Source: Streptomyces globosus
GTDB taxonomy: Bacteria > Actinomycetota > Actinomycetes > Streptomycetales > Streptomycetaceae
Direction: 5' to 3'
Length of the DNA: 64,000 nt
NCBI RefSeq assembly: GCF_003325375.1
Contig: NZ_CP030862.1
Coordinates: forward strand, 4,281,501-4,345,500
Numbering within the stretch: position 1 is the first letter of the stretch; every line of letters begins with the position of its first letter. A model generated the notes under the pieces. It ran no database searches. It was not told where the DNA came from and saw only the letters and a list, made by a program, of their open reading frames with translations. The position numbers were made by a program, and so were the translations under genes. Of the stretch, positions 25,412 through 33,665 are shown piece after piece.

Positions 25412-26566
25412 TCAGGCGCCCGGTTCGCGCCAGGTACCGGTCGCCAGGAGCGTCTCGATGGTCTCGGCGTACGGTGCGAGGTCGAGGCTTTGGGCGGCGA
25501 CCCAGTCGTCGGAGTAGTACTTGTCCAGGTAGCGGTCGCCGGGGTCGCACAGCAGGGTGACCACACTGCCCGTCCGGCCCTCGGCCACCATCTCCGCGAC
25601 GATCTTCAGGGCGCTCCAGAGGCCCGTGCCGGTCGAACCGCCGGCCTTGCGGCCGATGGCCCGCTCCAGGGCGCGGCAGGCGGCGACGCTCGCCGCGTCG
25701 GGCACCTTCATCATCCGGTCGATGGCACCGGGCACGAAGCTGGGCTCCATCCGCGGCCTGCCGATGCCCTCGATGCGGGAGCCGCAGTCGCTGGTCGCGC
25801 CGGGGTCGTCCGCCGTCCAGCCGTCGAAGAAGCAGGAGTTCTCCGGGTCGGGGACGCAGACGCGCGTGTCGTGCTGCATGTAGTGCACGTAGCGGGCGAT
25901 GGTCGCCGAGGTGCCCCCGGTGCCGGCCGTCGCGACGATCCACGCGGGCTCCGGGTAGCGCTCCAGGCGCAGTTGCTGGTAGATCGACTCGGCGATGTTG
26001 TTGTTGCCGCGCCAGTCGGTGGCCCTCTCCGCGTACGTGAACTGGTCCATGTAGTGGCCGCCGGTGCGGGCCGCGAGGTCCGCCGACTCCTCGTACATCT
26101 TCATCGGGTCGTCGACGAAGTGGCAGGCGCCGCCGTGGAATTCGATCAGGCGGCACTTCTCGGGGCTGGTCGTGCGGGGCATGACGGCGATGAACGGGAC
26201 GCCGATCAGCTTCGCGAAGTACGCCTCGGAGACGGCGGTCGAGCCGGAGGAGGCCTCGATGACGGGCCGTCCGGGGCGGATCCAGCCGTTGCAGAGGGCG
26301 TAGAGGAACAGCGAGCGCGCGAGGCGGTGCTTGAGGGAGCCGGTCGGATGCGTGGACTCGTCCTTGAGGTAGAGGTCGATGCCCCATTCCTCGGGGAGCG
26401 GGAAGCGCAGCAGGTGGGTGTCGGCGGAGCGGTTGGCGTCCGCCTGCACCTTGCGGACGGCGTCTTTCAGCCAGGCGCGGTACTCCGTGTCGCTGCGGTC
26501 GACGTCCGCCGTCGTGGCCGCGGGCGCCGCCGCGGCCGGCGTGGCGGAGGTACGGGTGGTGCTCAT
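25412..26566 (-). CDS. PLP-dependent L-cysteine desulfhydrase (Cds1-like)
   Basis: This 384-residue member of the cysteine synthase/cystathionine beta-synthase fold resembles mycobacterial Cds1, which degrades cysteine to H2S, pyruvate and ammonia. The PLP lysine is K79 in DESTHPTGSLKHR. A substrate loop EASSGSTAVSEAYFA and the phosphate-binding ATAGTGGTSATIARY are present. The C-terminal LLCDPGDRYLDKYYSDDWV fits the family. ATG 26566 is backed by GAAGGAGC 8 bases upstream; about 20 Ala/Thr-rich residues lead into the fold. It is divergent from the RsbW-like gene. An ordinary cysteine synthase is less likely because of the FFDGWTADDPGATSDCGSRIEGIG insert style. Confidence 0.85.
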   Translation of the reverse strand: MSTTRTSATPAAAAPAATTADVDRSDTEYRAWLKDAVRKVQADANRSADTHLLRFPLPEEWGIDLYLKDESTHPTGSLKHRLARSLFLYALCNGWIRPGRPVIEASSGSTAVSEAYFAKLIGVPFIAVMPRTTSPEKCRLIEFHGGACHFVDDPMKMYEESADLAARTGGHYMDQFTYAERATDWRGNNNIAESIYQQLRLERYPEPAWIVATAGTGGTSATIARYVHYMQHDTRVCVPDPENSCFFDGWTADDPGATSDCGSRIEGIGRPRMEPSFVPGAIDRMMKVPDAASVAACRALERAIGRKAGGSTGTGLWSALKIVAEMVAEGRTGSVVTLLCDPGDRYLDKYYSDDWVAAQSLDLAPYAETIETLLATGTWREPGA

Positions 26567-26764
26567 GCGCCTTGCTCCTTCGTGCGTTGCTTCGCCCCCT
26601 GCTTTCGCAATGTACCTCCGCCACCTGCACAAACAGTCACTTTGGGTATCTACCTGGTTCGCTTTCGGTCGCATTCGGTTGCACTCCCGCGCACCGTGGG
26701 TGACCCTGGTGGAGCATTACTGAGGGTGCAGCACCCGTAACACTCATGTCGGGGAGTCGCAGCC

Positions 26765-27373
26765 GTGATCAGTCACTCACGCAGGCACTGCGTCGTCGAA
26801 CTGCAGGCCCTGCCCGCCCGGATCGGACAGATCCGGAGGATCGTCTCGGCGCAATTGCGCCACTGGCAGCTGGATCCACTCATAGACCGGGCTGCGCTCG
26901 GCGTGACGGAGCTCCTGAGCAACGTCCACCGCCACGCGCAGCCCGACAAGACCTGCACGGTGGAGATCGAGCTGCGGCTCGGACGGCTCACGGTCTCCGT
27001 GTACGACAGTGATCCGCGGCTCCCGGTCCTGCGGACGGCCGCCGCGAGACCGCCGGGCCCGGATGCACCGCCGGCCCTGGACGTCCCCGGTCCGCTGGAC
27101 CCCCTGGACGCCCTGGAGACCTGCGGGCGCGGCCTCGCCCTCGTCGAAGCGCTCAGCGAGGCCTGGGGCGCCCGGCCGCAGGAGGGCGGCGCCGGCAAGG
27201 TCGTCTGGTTCTCGCTCCGCGCAGCGCCCGCGGCGCCGGCCCGCCCGCGCCCCTCCCGGGTCCGAGCCAAGCCCGTACGGGAACCCGCACCGGCCGTGGT
27301 CCTCACCGCGGACACGCGGCCCGTGCCGACCGGTCTGTCGGTGGCCGCCTCCACGCTGATCGGCCCGGGGTAG
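26765..27373 (+). CDS. RsbW-like anti-sigma/ATP-binding protein (HATPase_c)
   Basis: This 202-residue protein has a GHKL ATPase fold (about 10-155) with the N-box ELLSNVHRHA and the G-box CGRGLALVEALSEAWG. It has no histidine-kinase H-box or membrane part, so it belongs to the abundant Streptomyces RsbW/SpoIIAB-like group that binds sigma or anti-anti-sigma factors. A basic Pro/Ala/Arg tail of about 45 residues follows and is of unknown role. GTG 26765 follows GGGGAGTCGCAGCC. The upstream gap contains GGGTGC-A-GCACCC (26724-26736), a possible operator. No sigma or anti-anti-sigma gene is adjacent. Confidence 0.85.
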   Translation: MISHSRRHCVVELQALPARIGQIRRIVSAQLRHWQLDPLIDRAALGVTELLSNVHRHAQPDKTCTVEIELRLGRLTVSVYDSDPRLPVLRTAAARPPGPDAPPALDVPGPLDPLDALETCGRGLALVEALSEAWGARPQEGGAGKVVWFSLRAAPAAPARPRPSRVRAKPVREPAPAVVLTADTRPVPTGLSVAASTLIGPG

Positions 27374-27383
27374 GGCTCCCGCC

Positions 27384-27407
27384 GCGGCGCCGCGCGAGCG
27401 GCGCCGC
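27384..27407 (+). terminator. Hairpin after RsbW-like gene
   Basis: GCGGCGCCGC, loop GCGA, then GCGGCGCCGC: the arm is itself self-complementary, giving a perfect 10-base stem 10 bases after the stop at 27373. Confidence 0.6.
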
Positions 27408-27466
27408 CGGGCCGGCCGGCCCCGCATCGCCCGGCCCTGCGGCGTAGGGCAGCAGGCCTCAGTCGG

Positions 27467-27501
27467 CAGGCGTCAGGCGTCAGGCGTCAGGCGTCAGGCG
27501 G
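27467..27501. repeat. 7-base tandem repeat across the ROK gene stop codon
   Basis: CAGGCGT is repeated four times, followed by CAGGCGG. On the minus strand each unit carries TGA, and because the period is 7 the stop falls in all three frames in turn. The first of these is the actual stop of the ROK gene at 27494-27496. Confidence 0.8.
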
Positions 27502-28753
27502 CGGTGCCCAGGGTGCCCAGGGGGTCGTCCAGGACCGGCTGCCACGCCAGCTCGGCCGCGCCGACCAGGCTGTTGTGGTCGAGCGTGCACGGCAGGATCG
27601 GCACTCCCCCGCTGCGCCCCCACAGGCTGCGGTCCGCGACGACCGCGCGCAGCCGCTCGGGGTCCGCGTACAGCAGCTCCCGGTGCAGGCCGCCCAGGAT
27701 GATCCGGTCCGGGTTGAGGATGTTCACCAGGCCCGCGAGGCCCAGGCCGAGCCGGTCGATGAGCTCCTCGGCGGCCGCGCGCACCGGGGGCTCCCCGTAC
27801 CCGTCGCGCAGCAGGTCGCGGGCCTGCTGGAGCAGTGACACCTCCGGGCCCGGGGTGCGGCCGGCCGCCGTGAGGAACGCCAGCGGGTCCGCCTCCACGT
27901 CCAGGCAGCCGCGGCCGCCGCAGTGGCAGGCCCGGCCCTCCGGGTTCACCGTGAGGTGGCCGACCTCCAGCGCCAGGCCGGAACTCCCGCTGTGCAGGCG
28001 GCCGTCCAGCACCAGTGCCCCGCCCACGCCCCGGTGCCCGGTCGCCACGCACAGCAGGTGCTGGGCGCCGCGGCCCGCGCCGTGCCGGTGCTCGGCGAGC
28101 GCGGCGAGGTTGACGTCGTTCCCGGCGAGGGCCGGGCCGTCGATGCCGGCGTCCTTCACGCACCGCTCGAAGATCGCCCGCACCGGGGAGCCCGCCGGCC
28201 AGGCCAGGTGGAGCGGGTTCAGCGCCGTCCCGTCCGGTTCGGCGACCGCCGAGGGGACCGCGAGGCCCGCCCCGATGCAGCGCCGGCCGGTCTCGGCCAG
28301 CAGCCCGGCGCCCGCGCCGACGACCGCGCCCAGGACCTGCGCGGGATCCTCCGACACCGTGAGCTTGCCGGGTGCGGTGGCGACGATCCGCCCGCCCAGG
28401 CCGACGAGCGCGGCCCGGAAGCCGTCCGGGTGCACCTGCGCGGCCAGCGCGACGGGCCCGTTCTCGTCGATGGCGAGACGGTGCGAGGGGCGGCCCTGCG
28501 CACCGCCCGCGCCCGGCCGGGAGTCGACCCGGATCAGGCCGAGGGCCTCCAGTTCGGCCGCGACCGCGCCCGCGGTGGCCCGGGTCACGCCGAGTTCGGC
28601 GGTCAGGACGGCCCTGGTCGGGGCCCGGCCGGTGTGGACGAGCTCCAGCGCCGGGCCGAGGGCTCCCCGCCCCCGCTCCAGCCTGGTCCGCGCGGATGCC
28701 GCGGACCCGCTGTTCGCATCCCCCGCCCGCGGCGGGGCGCCGTTGCCGTTCAT
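27494..28753 (-). CDS. ROK-family transcriptional regulator/sugar kinase
   Basis: The protein has 419 residues. The N-terminal winged helix-turn-helix (about 35-90) reads VHTGRAPTRAVLTAELGVTRATAGAVAAELEAL-G. The C-terminal ROK domain has the zinc motif CHCGGRGC, preceded by LEVGHLTVNPEGRA, which holds the conserved catalytic-type E..GH. ROK regulators of this type respond to sugars. The glucokinase-type phosphate-binding DxGGT segment is replaced by VHPDGFRAALVGLGG, so it is more likely a regulator than a kinase. No sugar transporter lies nearby, so its target is unclear. The ATG at 28753 has an Arg/Ala/Gly-rich lead. Confidence 0.85.
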   Translation of the reverse strand: MNGNGAPPRAGDANSGSAASARTRLERGRGALGPALELVHTGRAPTRAVLTAELGVTRATAGAVAAELEALGLIRVDSRPGAGGAQGRPSHRLAIDENGPVALAAQVHPDGFRAALVGLGGRIVATAPGKLTVSEDPAQVLGAVVGAGAGLLAETGRRCIGAGLAVPSAVAEPDGTALNPLHLAWPAGSPVRAIFERCVKDAGIDGPALAGNDVNLAALAEHRHGAGRGAQHLLCVATGHRGVGGALVLDGRLHSGSSGLALEVGHLTVNPEGRACHCGGRGCLDVEADPLAFLTAAGRTPGPEVSLLQQARDLLRDGYGEPPVRAAAEELIDRLGLGLAGLVNILNPDRIILGGLHRELLYADPERLRAVVADRSLWGRSGGVPILPCTLDHNSLVGAAELAWQPVLDDPLGTLGTAA

Positions 28754-28796
28754 GACAGCGATCCTCGCATGATCGGCGGAGTGTGCGGACCGCCGC

Positions 28797-29468
28797 TCAT
28801 CCGGGCGGCAGGTCGAGCCCGCCCACCCGGAGCGTGACGTTCAGCCGTCCGGTCAGCCCGAGCTCCGGCGGGGCGGTGCCCGGATGGACCTTCGGCACGC
28901 CGTGGTAGGCGAGCCGGGCGGGGCCGCCGAAGACGAACAGGTCGCCGCTGCGGAGCAGCACGTCCCGGTACGGCCGCCCCCTGGAGGCGGCGCTGCCGAA
29001 GCGGAAGACGCAGGTGTCGCCGAGGCTGAGGGAGACCACGGGCGCGGCGGACCGCTCGTCGGCGTCGCGGTGCATGCCCATGTGGGAGTCGCCGTCGTAG
29101 AAGTTGACGAGGGCGATGTCGTACGGGGCTTCGCCGGCGGCCGGCGGCGCGGTGCCGTACGCGGCGCCGACGGCCTCGCGCCCCAGCTCGGCCAGCCATG
29201 CGGGCATCGGCTTGACCGGTGCACCGTCGCCGTCGACCGCGGTGCGGGCGTATCCGTACGGGTACCAGTGCAGGCCCAGGCACACCTGCCGGGCGGTCAT
29301 CGTCCCGCCGCCCGGGGTGCGGACGGTGCGCAGTCCGGCGGGCGGCCGCGCCCATGTGCGGCAGGCGGCGAGCAGGCTGCGCTGGCGCTCGGGGCCGAGC
29401 CAGTCCGGCACGTGCACGGCGCCGGGGGCGATCTCGGTCCGCTCGCGCGGGAAGAGTTCCCCGTTCAT
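28797..29468 (-). CDS. AlkB-like 2-oxoglutarate/Fe(II) dioxygenase
   Basis: This 223-residue protein has the AlkB iron-binding triad: H and D in HMGMHRDADE and the later H in RLAYHGVPK, followed by the 2-oxoglutarate-binding arginines in GRLNVTLR. VNFYDGDSHMGMH replaces the classical NxYxxGxxMxxHxD with little change. It is expected to repair alkylated bases by oxidative demethylation. ATG 29468 starts MNGELFPRE, the family start. It is transcribed toward the ROK gene with a 43-base gap and away from the mycothiol-dependent isomerase-like gene, 37 bases upstream. Confidence 0.9.
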   Translation of the reverse strand: MNGELFPRERTEIAPGAVHVPDWLGPERQRSLLAACRTWARPPAGLRTVRTPGGGTMTARQVCLGLHWYPYGYARTAVDGDGAPVKPMPAWLAELGREAVGAAYGTAPPAAGEAPYDIALVNFYDGDSHMGMHRDADERSAAPVVSLSLGDTCVFRFGSAASRGRPYRDVLLRSGDLFVFGGPARLAYHGVPKVHPGTAPPELGLTGRLNVTLRVGGLDLPPG

Positions 29469-29505
29469 GCCCCCATTGTCGCGGGGCTGCTGGAAGACTG
29501 CCCGT

Positions 29506-30246
29506 ATGAAGATCACCGAATTCGTGGAGACCCTCGACTGCGAGGGGGCCCTGCTCGCCGACCTGGCGGATCGCGCGGGGACGGACGCCCTGGTTCCGAC
29601 CTGCCCGGGGTGGCGGATCGGCGACCTGCTGCGGCACACGGGGGCCGTACACCGCTGGGCCGCCTCCTGCGTCGCCGAGGGGGCGGTGGAGCCGGTCCCG
29701 TTCCCCGCCGCGCCGGAGCCGGCCGGCGCGGAGCTGCCGGGCTGGTTCCGCGAGGGGCACGCGGCCCTGGTGCGGACGCTGGCGGAGGCGCCGGCCGACG
29801 TCGAGTGCTGGACCTTCCTCCCGACGGCGCCGTCCTCGCCGCTGGAGTTCTGGGCGCGCCGGCAGGCCCACGAGACGGCCGTGCACCGCATGGACGCCGA
29901 ATCGGCCCTGGGCGCGTCCTTCACCCCGGTGGCGGCGGAGTTCGCCGAGGACGGTGTGGACGAGCTGCTGACCGGCTTCCACGCCCGGCCGCGCAGCCGG
30001 GTCCGCACCACGGACCCGCGCGTCCTGCGGATCCGCGCCGCCGACACGGGCATGGTGTGGACGGTCCACCTCTCGCAGGAGCCGCCGCGCACGGTCCGCG
30101 GCGACGAGGGCACCGCCGACTGCGACGTGGTGGGCGAGGCCTCCTGGCTGTACGCGGCCCTGTGGAACCGCCTGCCGCTGAACGGGCCGGGCGTCACGGG
30201 CGACGCGTCGCTGGCCCGCCTGTGGACCGAGACGGCCGGTATCTGA
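29506..30246 (+). CDS. Maleylpyruvate isomerase family, mycothiol-dependent protein
   Basis: The protein has 246 residues. The N-terminal DinB-like four-helix domain has metal ligands in LLRHTGAVHRWA and in RRQAHETAVHRMDAE, as in mycothiol-dependent maleylpyruvate isomerase. A C-terminal SCP2-like domain (about 160-245) follows. Many Streptomyces paralogues exist and their substrates are mostly unknown. ATG 29506 begins MKITEFVETL; the 37-base divergent gap to the alkB-like gene must hold both promoters, and GAAGACT just before the ATG suggests a very short leader. Confidence 0.85.
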   Translation: MKITEFVETLDCEGALLADLADRAGTDALVPTCPGWRIGDLLRHTGAVHRWAASCVAEGAVEPVPFPAAPEPAGAELPGWFREGHAALVRTLAEAPADVECWTFLPTAPSSPLEFWARRQAHETAVHRMDAESALGASFTPVAAEFAEDGVDELLTGFHARPRSRVRTTDPRVLRIRAADTGMVWTVHLSQEPPRTVRGDEGTADCDVVGEASWLYAALWNRLPLNGPGVTGDASLARLWTETAGI

Positions 30247-30270
30247 CAGGGCCTCCTCCGCAGGGCCCTG
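30247..30270 (+). terminator. Hairpin after isomerase-like gene
   Basis: CAGGGCC and GGCCCTG pair perfectly around a 10-base loop, beginning one base after the stop at 30244-30246. Confidence 0.5.
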
Positions 30271-30307
30271 GTTGTGGCCGCACGGCGGGTGCGGGGAGAC
30301 TGTGCGG

Positions 30308-30586
30308 ATGACTCAGCGAACCATGCGGCGCAGCCAGGCGGAGCGCGACGCCGTCACCGTCGAGATCGGGTACGCGTTCGTCAGCGCGTGCTTCGCGGCG
30401 GCCCTGGTGTTCGGGGCGGTCTTCGGACCCGCCCTGGCATTCGACCTGTCCGGCGCGTTCGAGCGCGGCCTCGCCGTGGCCGGCGGCGCCCTGGCCGCGG
30501 CGGTGTTCCTGCTGCGGGTGGCGCACGTGCTGTGGCGCTTCGGCCGCCGCCCCGGCGGCGGCCGCGCTCCGCACGGCGGGAGGTGA
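30308..30586 (+). CDS. Small two-helix membrane protein, DUF6332-like
   Basis: This 92-residue protein has a basic start (MTQRTMRRSQAERDAVTVE) and two membrane helices at about 20-45 and 53-78, with a short Arg/Gly-rich tail. The segment SQAERDAVTVEIGYAF matches my memory of a small Streptomyces family called DUF6332; I cannot verify this. The ATG at 30308 lies close to a GTGCGGATG leaderless-like context. It is between two strong hairpins and is probably monocistronic. Confidence 0.65.
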   Translation: MTQRTMRRSQAERDAVTVEIGYAFVSACFAAALVFGAVFGPALAFDLSGAFERGLAVAGGALAAAVFLLRVAHVLWRFGRRPGGGRAPHGGR

Positions 30587-30658
30587 GCGGCGCCCTCCGG
30601 CCTGCGACGGACGCGGCGCCCCGGTGCCGTCGTACGGCGCCCGGTGCCCGGCGGGACG

Positions 30659-30690
30659 GCCGGCCCGCCGCCGGGGCGCGGCGGGCCGGC
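30659..30690. terminator. Bidirectional hairpin between convergent genes
   Basis: GCCGGCCCGCCGC and GCGGCGGGCCGGC make a perfect 13-base stem with a 6-base loop, 8 bases before the stop of the minus-strand reductase gene and 72 bases after the DUF6332-like stop. Confidence 0.7.
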
Positions 30691-30698
30691 GGCGGGTG

Positions 30699-31970
30699 CT
30701 ACGCGCCCGGCCGGTTCTGGCGGGCGTCCACGAGGGTGAGGGCCCGGCGGGCCAGCGGGTGGCTGCGGACCAGCTCGGCCAGCGTTGTCGAGCCCCTGGT
30801 GATCCGGGCGAACGCCCGCCATGCCGGGGCGAAGCCGGTCATCACCGCGTGCAGCAGCCCCGGCCTGGCCTCGAACGCCGTCAGCATCCGCCGGCCGACG
30901 CCCATCTCCACGCCCAGCCCGGACTTGACGGCGAAGGCGTAGTTCAGCGCCTGCCGCCGCGCGTCCACGGCGTCCTGCGCCTCGGCGATCTTCGCCGCCC
31001 ACTCCCCCGCGAGGCGGCCGGAGCGGAGCGCGAAGGAGATGCCCTCGCGGGTCCACGGCTCCAGCAGCCCGGCCGCGTCGCCCGCGACGAGGACCCGGCC
31101 GCGCGACAGCGGCGAGTCGGGCTTCCGGCAGCGCGTCAGGTGCCCGGAGGAGACGGCCGGTTCGAAGCCGGACAGGCCGAGGCGGGCGATGAAGTCCTCC
31201 AGGTACCGCTTGGTGGCCGCCCCGTCGCCCTTCGCGGAGATGACGCCGACCGTCAGGGTGTCGCCCTTGGGGAAGACCCAGCCGTAACTGCCGGGCAGCG
31301 GACCCCAGTCGATGAGCACCCTGCCCTTCCAGTCCTCGGCGACCGTGGGCGGGACCGGGATCTCCGCCTCCAGGCCCAGGTCGACCTGCTCCACCTCGAC
31401 GCCGACGTGCGCGCCGATCCGGCTGGCGCTGCCGTCCGCGCCGACGACCGCCCGCGCGAGGAGGGTCTCGCCGTCCGCGAGGACCACCGCGACCGTGCGC
31501 CGGTCCGGGACGGCCGCGCCGTGCTGCTCGACCCGGGCGACCGCCGTGCCCGTGCGGACCTCAGCGCCCGCCTTCTCCGCCTCGGCGACCAGGGCCGCGT
31601 CGAACTCGGGCCGGTTGACCATCCCGAACAGCATGCGCCTGGAGCGGCGGGTGCGGGCCAGCCTGCCGTTCAGGGAGAAGGTGACCGCGTGGATCCGGTC
31701 CTTCAGCGGCAGTGCGAAGCCGGGCGGGAGCGCGTCCCGGGAGGGGCCGATGATGCCGCCGCCGCACGTCTTGTAGCGGGGCAGCTCTGCCTTCTCCAGC
31801 AGCAGCACGCGGCAGCCCGCGACCGCCGCCGCACGGGCGGCCGAGGCGCCGGCCGGGCCCGCCCCGACCACGACCACGTCCCAGACCTCGCCGGTCCCCC
31901 CGGCCACCCTGTCCCCCGCCCCCTCCGCGGCCTGCCCTGCGTTTGCGTCCTGTACGTCGTCGCTGCTCAC
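30699..31970 (-). CDS. Geranylgeranyl reductase family FAD oxidoreductase
   Basis: The protein has 423 residues. The FAD-binding motif DVVVVGAGPAGASAARAAA is at about 30-50, followed by YKTCGGGIIG, characteristic of the geranylgeranyl/digeranylgeranylglycerophospholipid reductase family. GADGSASRIG and RVLVAGDAAGLLEPWTREGI complete the FAD site. The family reduces isoprenoid double bases; in actinobacteria it acts on menaquinone side chains or other polyprenyl lipids, so that role is likely but not proved. GTG 31970 has GGAG about 12 bases upstream. The first 28 residues are a disordered Asp/Ala/Gly-rich lead. Confidence 0.85.
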   Translation of the reverse strand: MSSDDVQDANAGQAAEGAGDRVAGGTGEVWDVVVVGAGPAGASAARAAAVAGCRVLLLEKAELPRYKTCGGGIIGPSRDALPPGFALPLKDRIHAVTFSLNGRLARTRRSRRMLFGMVNRPEFDAALVAEAEKAGAEVRTGTAVARVEQHGAAVPDRRTVAVVLADGETLLARAVVGADGSASRIGAHVGVEVEQVDLGLEAEIPVPPTVAEDWKGRVLIDWGPLPGSYGWVFPKGDTLTVGVISAKGDGAATKRYLEDFIARLGLSGFEPAVSSGHLTRCRKPDSPLSRGRVLVAGDAAGLLEPWTREGISFALRSGRLAGEWAAKIAEAQDAVDARRQALNYAFAVKSGLGVEMGVGRRMLTAFEARPGLLHAVMTGFAPAWRAFARITRGSTTLAELVRSHPLARRALTLVDARQNRPGA

Positions 31971-32149
31971 GATGTGCCGATGCTCCTGATCATGCGTTGC
32001 TCCGATGCCGGGGAAATCCTACGGCGCGCCTCCCGCCCGTCCTGCTGTGCGAGGATCGGAGCGACCTGCGCCTACCCCGGCAGCCGCCCACCAAGCGGGT
32101 GCCGGAGGCGTACAAGCAGAACAACGTCGCACCCAAGAGGAGCGTGCCC

Positions 32150-33514
32150 ATGACCCCGAATCCGATCGCCGCGACGGTCGCCTCGCTGATGCCCCGCGCC
32201 AAGCAGGAGCTGACCGAGCTGGTGGCCTTCCGGTCGGTGGCGGACTGGGCCCAGTTCCCGCGGAGCGAGAGCGAGGGCGCGGCCGCCTGGGTCGCCGACG
32301 CGCTGCGCGCGGAAGGCTTCCGGGACGTGGCCCTCCTCGACACGCCAGACGGGACGCAGTCCGTGTACGGGTACCTGCCCGGCCCGGAGGGCGCCCCGAC
32401 CGTCCTGCTGTACGCCCACTACGACGTGCAGCCGCCACTGGACGACGCCGCCTGGATCTCCCCCGCCTTCGAGCTGACCGAGCGGGACGGCCGCTGGTAC
32501 GGGCGCGGCGCCGCCGACTGCAAGGGCGGGTTCATCATGCACCTGCTGGCGCTGCGCGCGCTGAAGGCCAACGGCGGCGTCCCCGTGAACGTGAAGGTGA
32601 TCGTCGAGGGCTCGGAGGAGCAGGGCACCGGCGGCCTCCAGCAGTACGCCGAGGCCCACCCGGAGCTCCTGGCCGCCGACACGGTCGTCATCGGCGACGC
32701 GGGCAACTTCCGCCTCGGCCTGCCCACGGTGACGGCGACCCTGCGCGGCATGTGCCTGGTGAAGGTGAAGATCGACACACTGGGCGGCAACCTGCACTCC
32801 GGCATGTTCGGCGGTGTCGCCCCGGACGCACTGGCCGCCCTGATCCGGCTGCTGGACTCGCTGCGCGCGGAGGACGGTTCGACCACCGTCGACGGCCTCG
32901 CCGCAGACGCGGTGTGGGAGGGCCTGCAGTACCCGGAGGCGGACTTCCGGGCGGACGCGAAGGTCCTGGACGGCGTCGGCCTGATCGGCGAGGGCACGAT
33001 CGCCGACCGGCTGTGGGCCCGCCCGGCCGTCACCGTCCTCGGCATCGACTGCCCGCCGGTCCTCGGCGCCACGCCGTCGGTGCACGCGAGCGCCGGAGCC
33101 CTGATCAGCCTGCGCGTCCCGCCGGGCGTGGACACGGCGGAGGCCATCAAGCTGCTGGAGGCCCACCTGGTGGCGCACACCCCGTGGGGCGCGCGCCTGG
33201 AGGTGGAGGTCGTCGGCCAGGGCCAGCCGTTCCAGGCGGACACCTCCAGCCCCGCGTACGCGTCGATGGCGGCGGCCATGGAGATCGCCTACCCCGGCCA
33301 GGAGATGCAGGTCAGCGGCATGGGCGGATCGATTCCGCTGTGCAACACGCTGACCTCGCTGTACCCGGACGCGGAGATGCTGCTCATCGGGCTGAGCGAG
33401 CCGGAGGCGCAGATCCACGCGGTGAACGAGAGCGTCTCCCCGGAGGAGCTGGAACGGCTGTCGGTCGCCGAGGCGCACTTCCTCGTCAACTACGCGGCGT
33501 CCAAGCGCGCCTGA
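32150..33514 (+). CDS. M20-family dipeptidase/metallopeptidase
   Basis: This 454-residue dizinc peptidase of the M20 (carnosinase/CPG2-type) family has a first metal site in LLYAHYDVQPP, a bridging Asp in GRGAADCKGG, the catalytic Glu pair in VIVEGSEEQGTGG and a later ligand in IGDAG. The dimerisation domain (about 210-340) contains NLHSGMFGG, typical of cytosolic dipeptidases. The final His ligand is in AQIHAVNES. ATG 32150 has AGAGGAGCG upstream. It is preceded by a 179-base divergent gap and followed by a perfect palindrome, so it is monocistronic. Confidence 0.92.
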   Translation: MTPNPIAATVASLMPRAKQELTELVAFRSVADWAQFPRSESEGAAAWVADALRAEGFRDVALLDTPDGTQSVYGYLPGPEGAPTVLLYAHYDVQPPLDDAAWISPAFELTERDGRWYGRGAADCKGGFIMHLLALRALKANGGVPVNVKVIVEGSEEQGTGGLQQYAEAHPELLAADTVVIGDAGNFRLGLPTVTATLRGMCLVKVKIDTLGGNLHSGMFGGVAPDALAALIRLLDSLRAEDGSTTVDGLAADAVWEGLQYPEADFRADAKVLDGVGLIGEGTIADRLWARPAVTVLGIDCPPVLGATPSVHASAGALISLRVPPGVDTAEAIKLLEAHLVAHTPWGARLEVEVVGQGQPFQADTSSPAYASMAAAMEIAYPGQEMQVSGMGGSIPLCNTLTSLYPDAEMLLIGLSEPEAQIHAVNESVSPEELERLSVAEAHFLVNYAASKRA

Positions 33515-33527
33515 CGCACGTACGGCC

Positions 33528-33569
33528 CCTGCGGGCCCGGTGCGCCGGCCGGCGCACCGGGCCCGCAGG
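33528..33569 (+). terminator. Perfect 42-base palindromic hairpin
   Basis: The left arm starts CCTGCGGGCCCGGTGCGC and is mirrored exactly, with the centre at 33548/33549. It begins 14 bases after the M20 peptidase stop. It is one of the strongest hairpins in the window. Confidence 0.8.
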
Positions 33570-33665
33570 CGCGGAGGGGCCGGCTCCGCACAGTGCGCTG
33601 CGGGCGGACTCCGCTCCCGGTGAAAGGCGTTCCGGCCGGCGGGCGGCCGCCCTACGGTCGGACCC

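Noticed and set aside
22928..26740. A plus-strand open frame of over 1200 codons
   Set aside because: It is antisense to the serine-hydrolase and Cds1-like genes, consists of Gly/Ala/Arg/Gln-rich noise, and exists only because third codon positions on the other strand are GC-rich.
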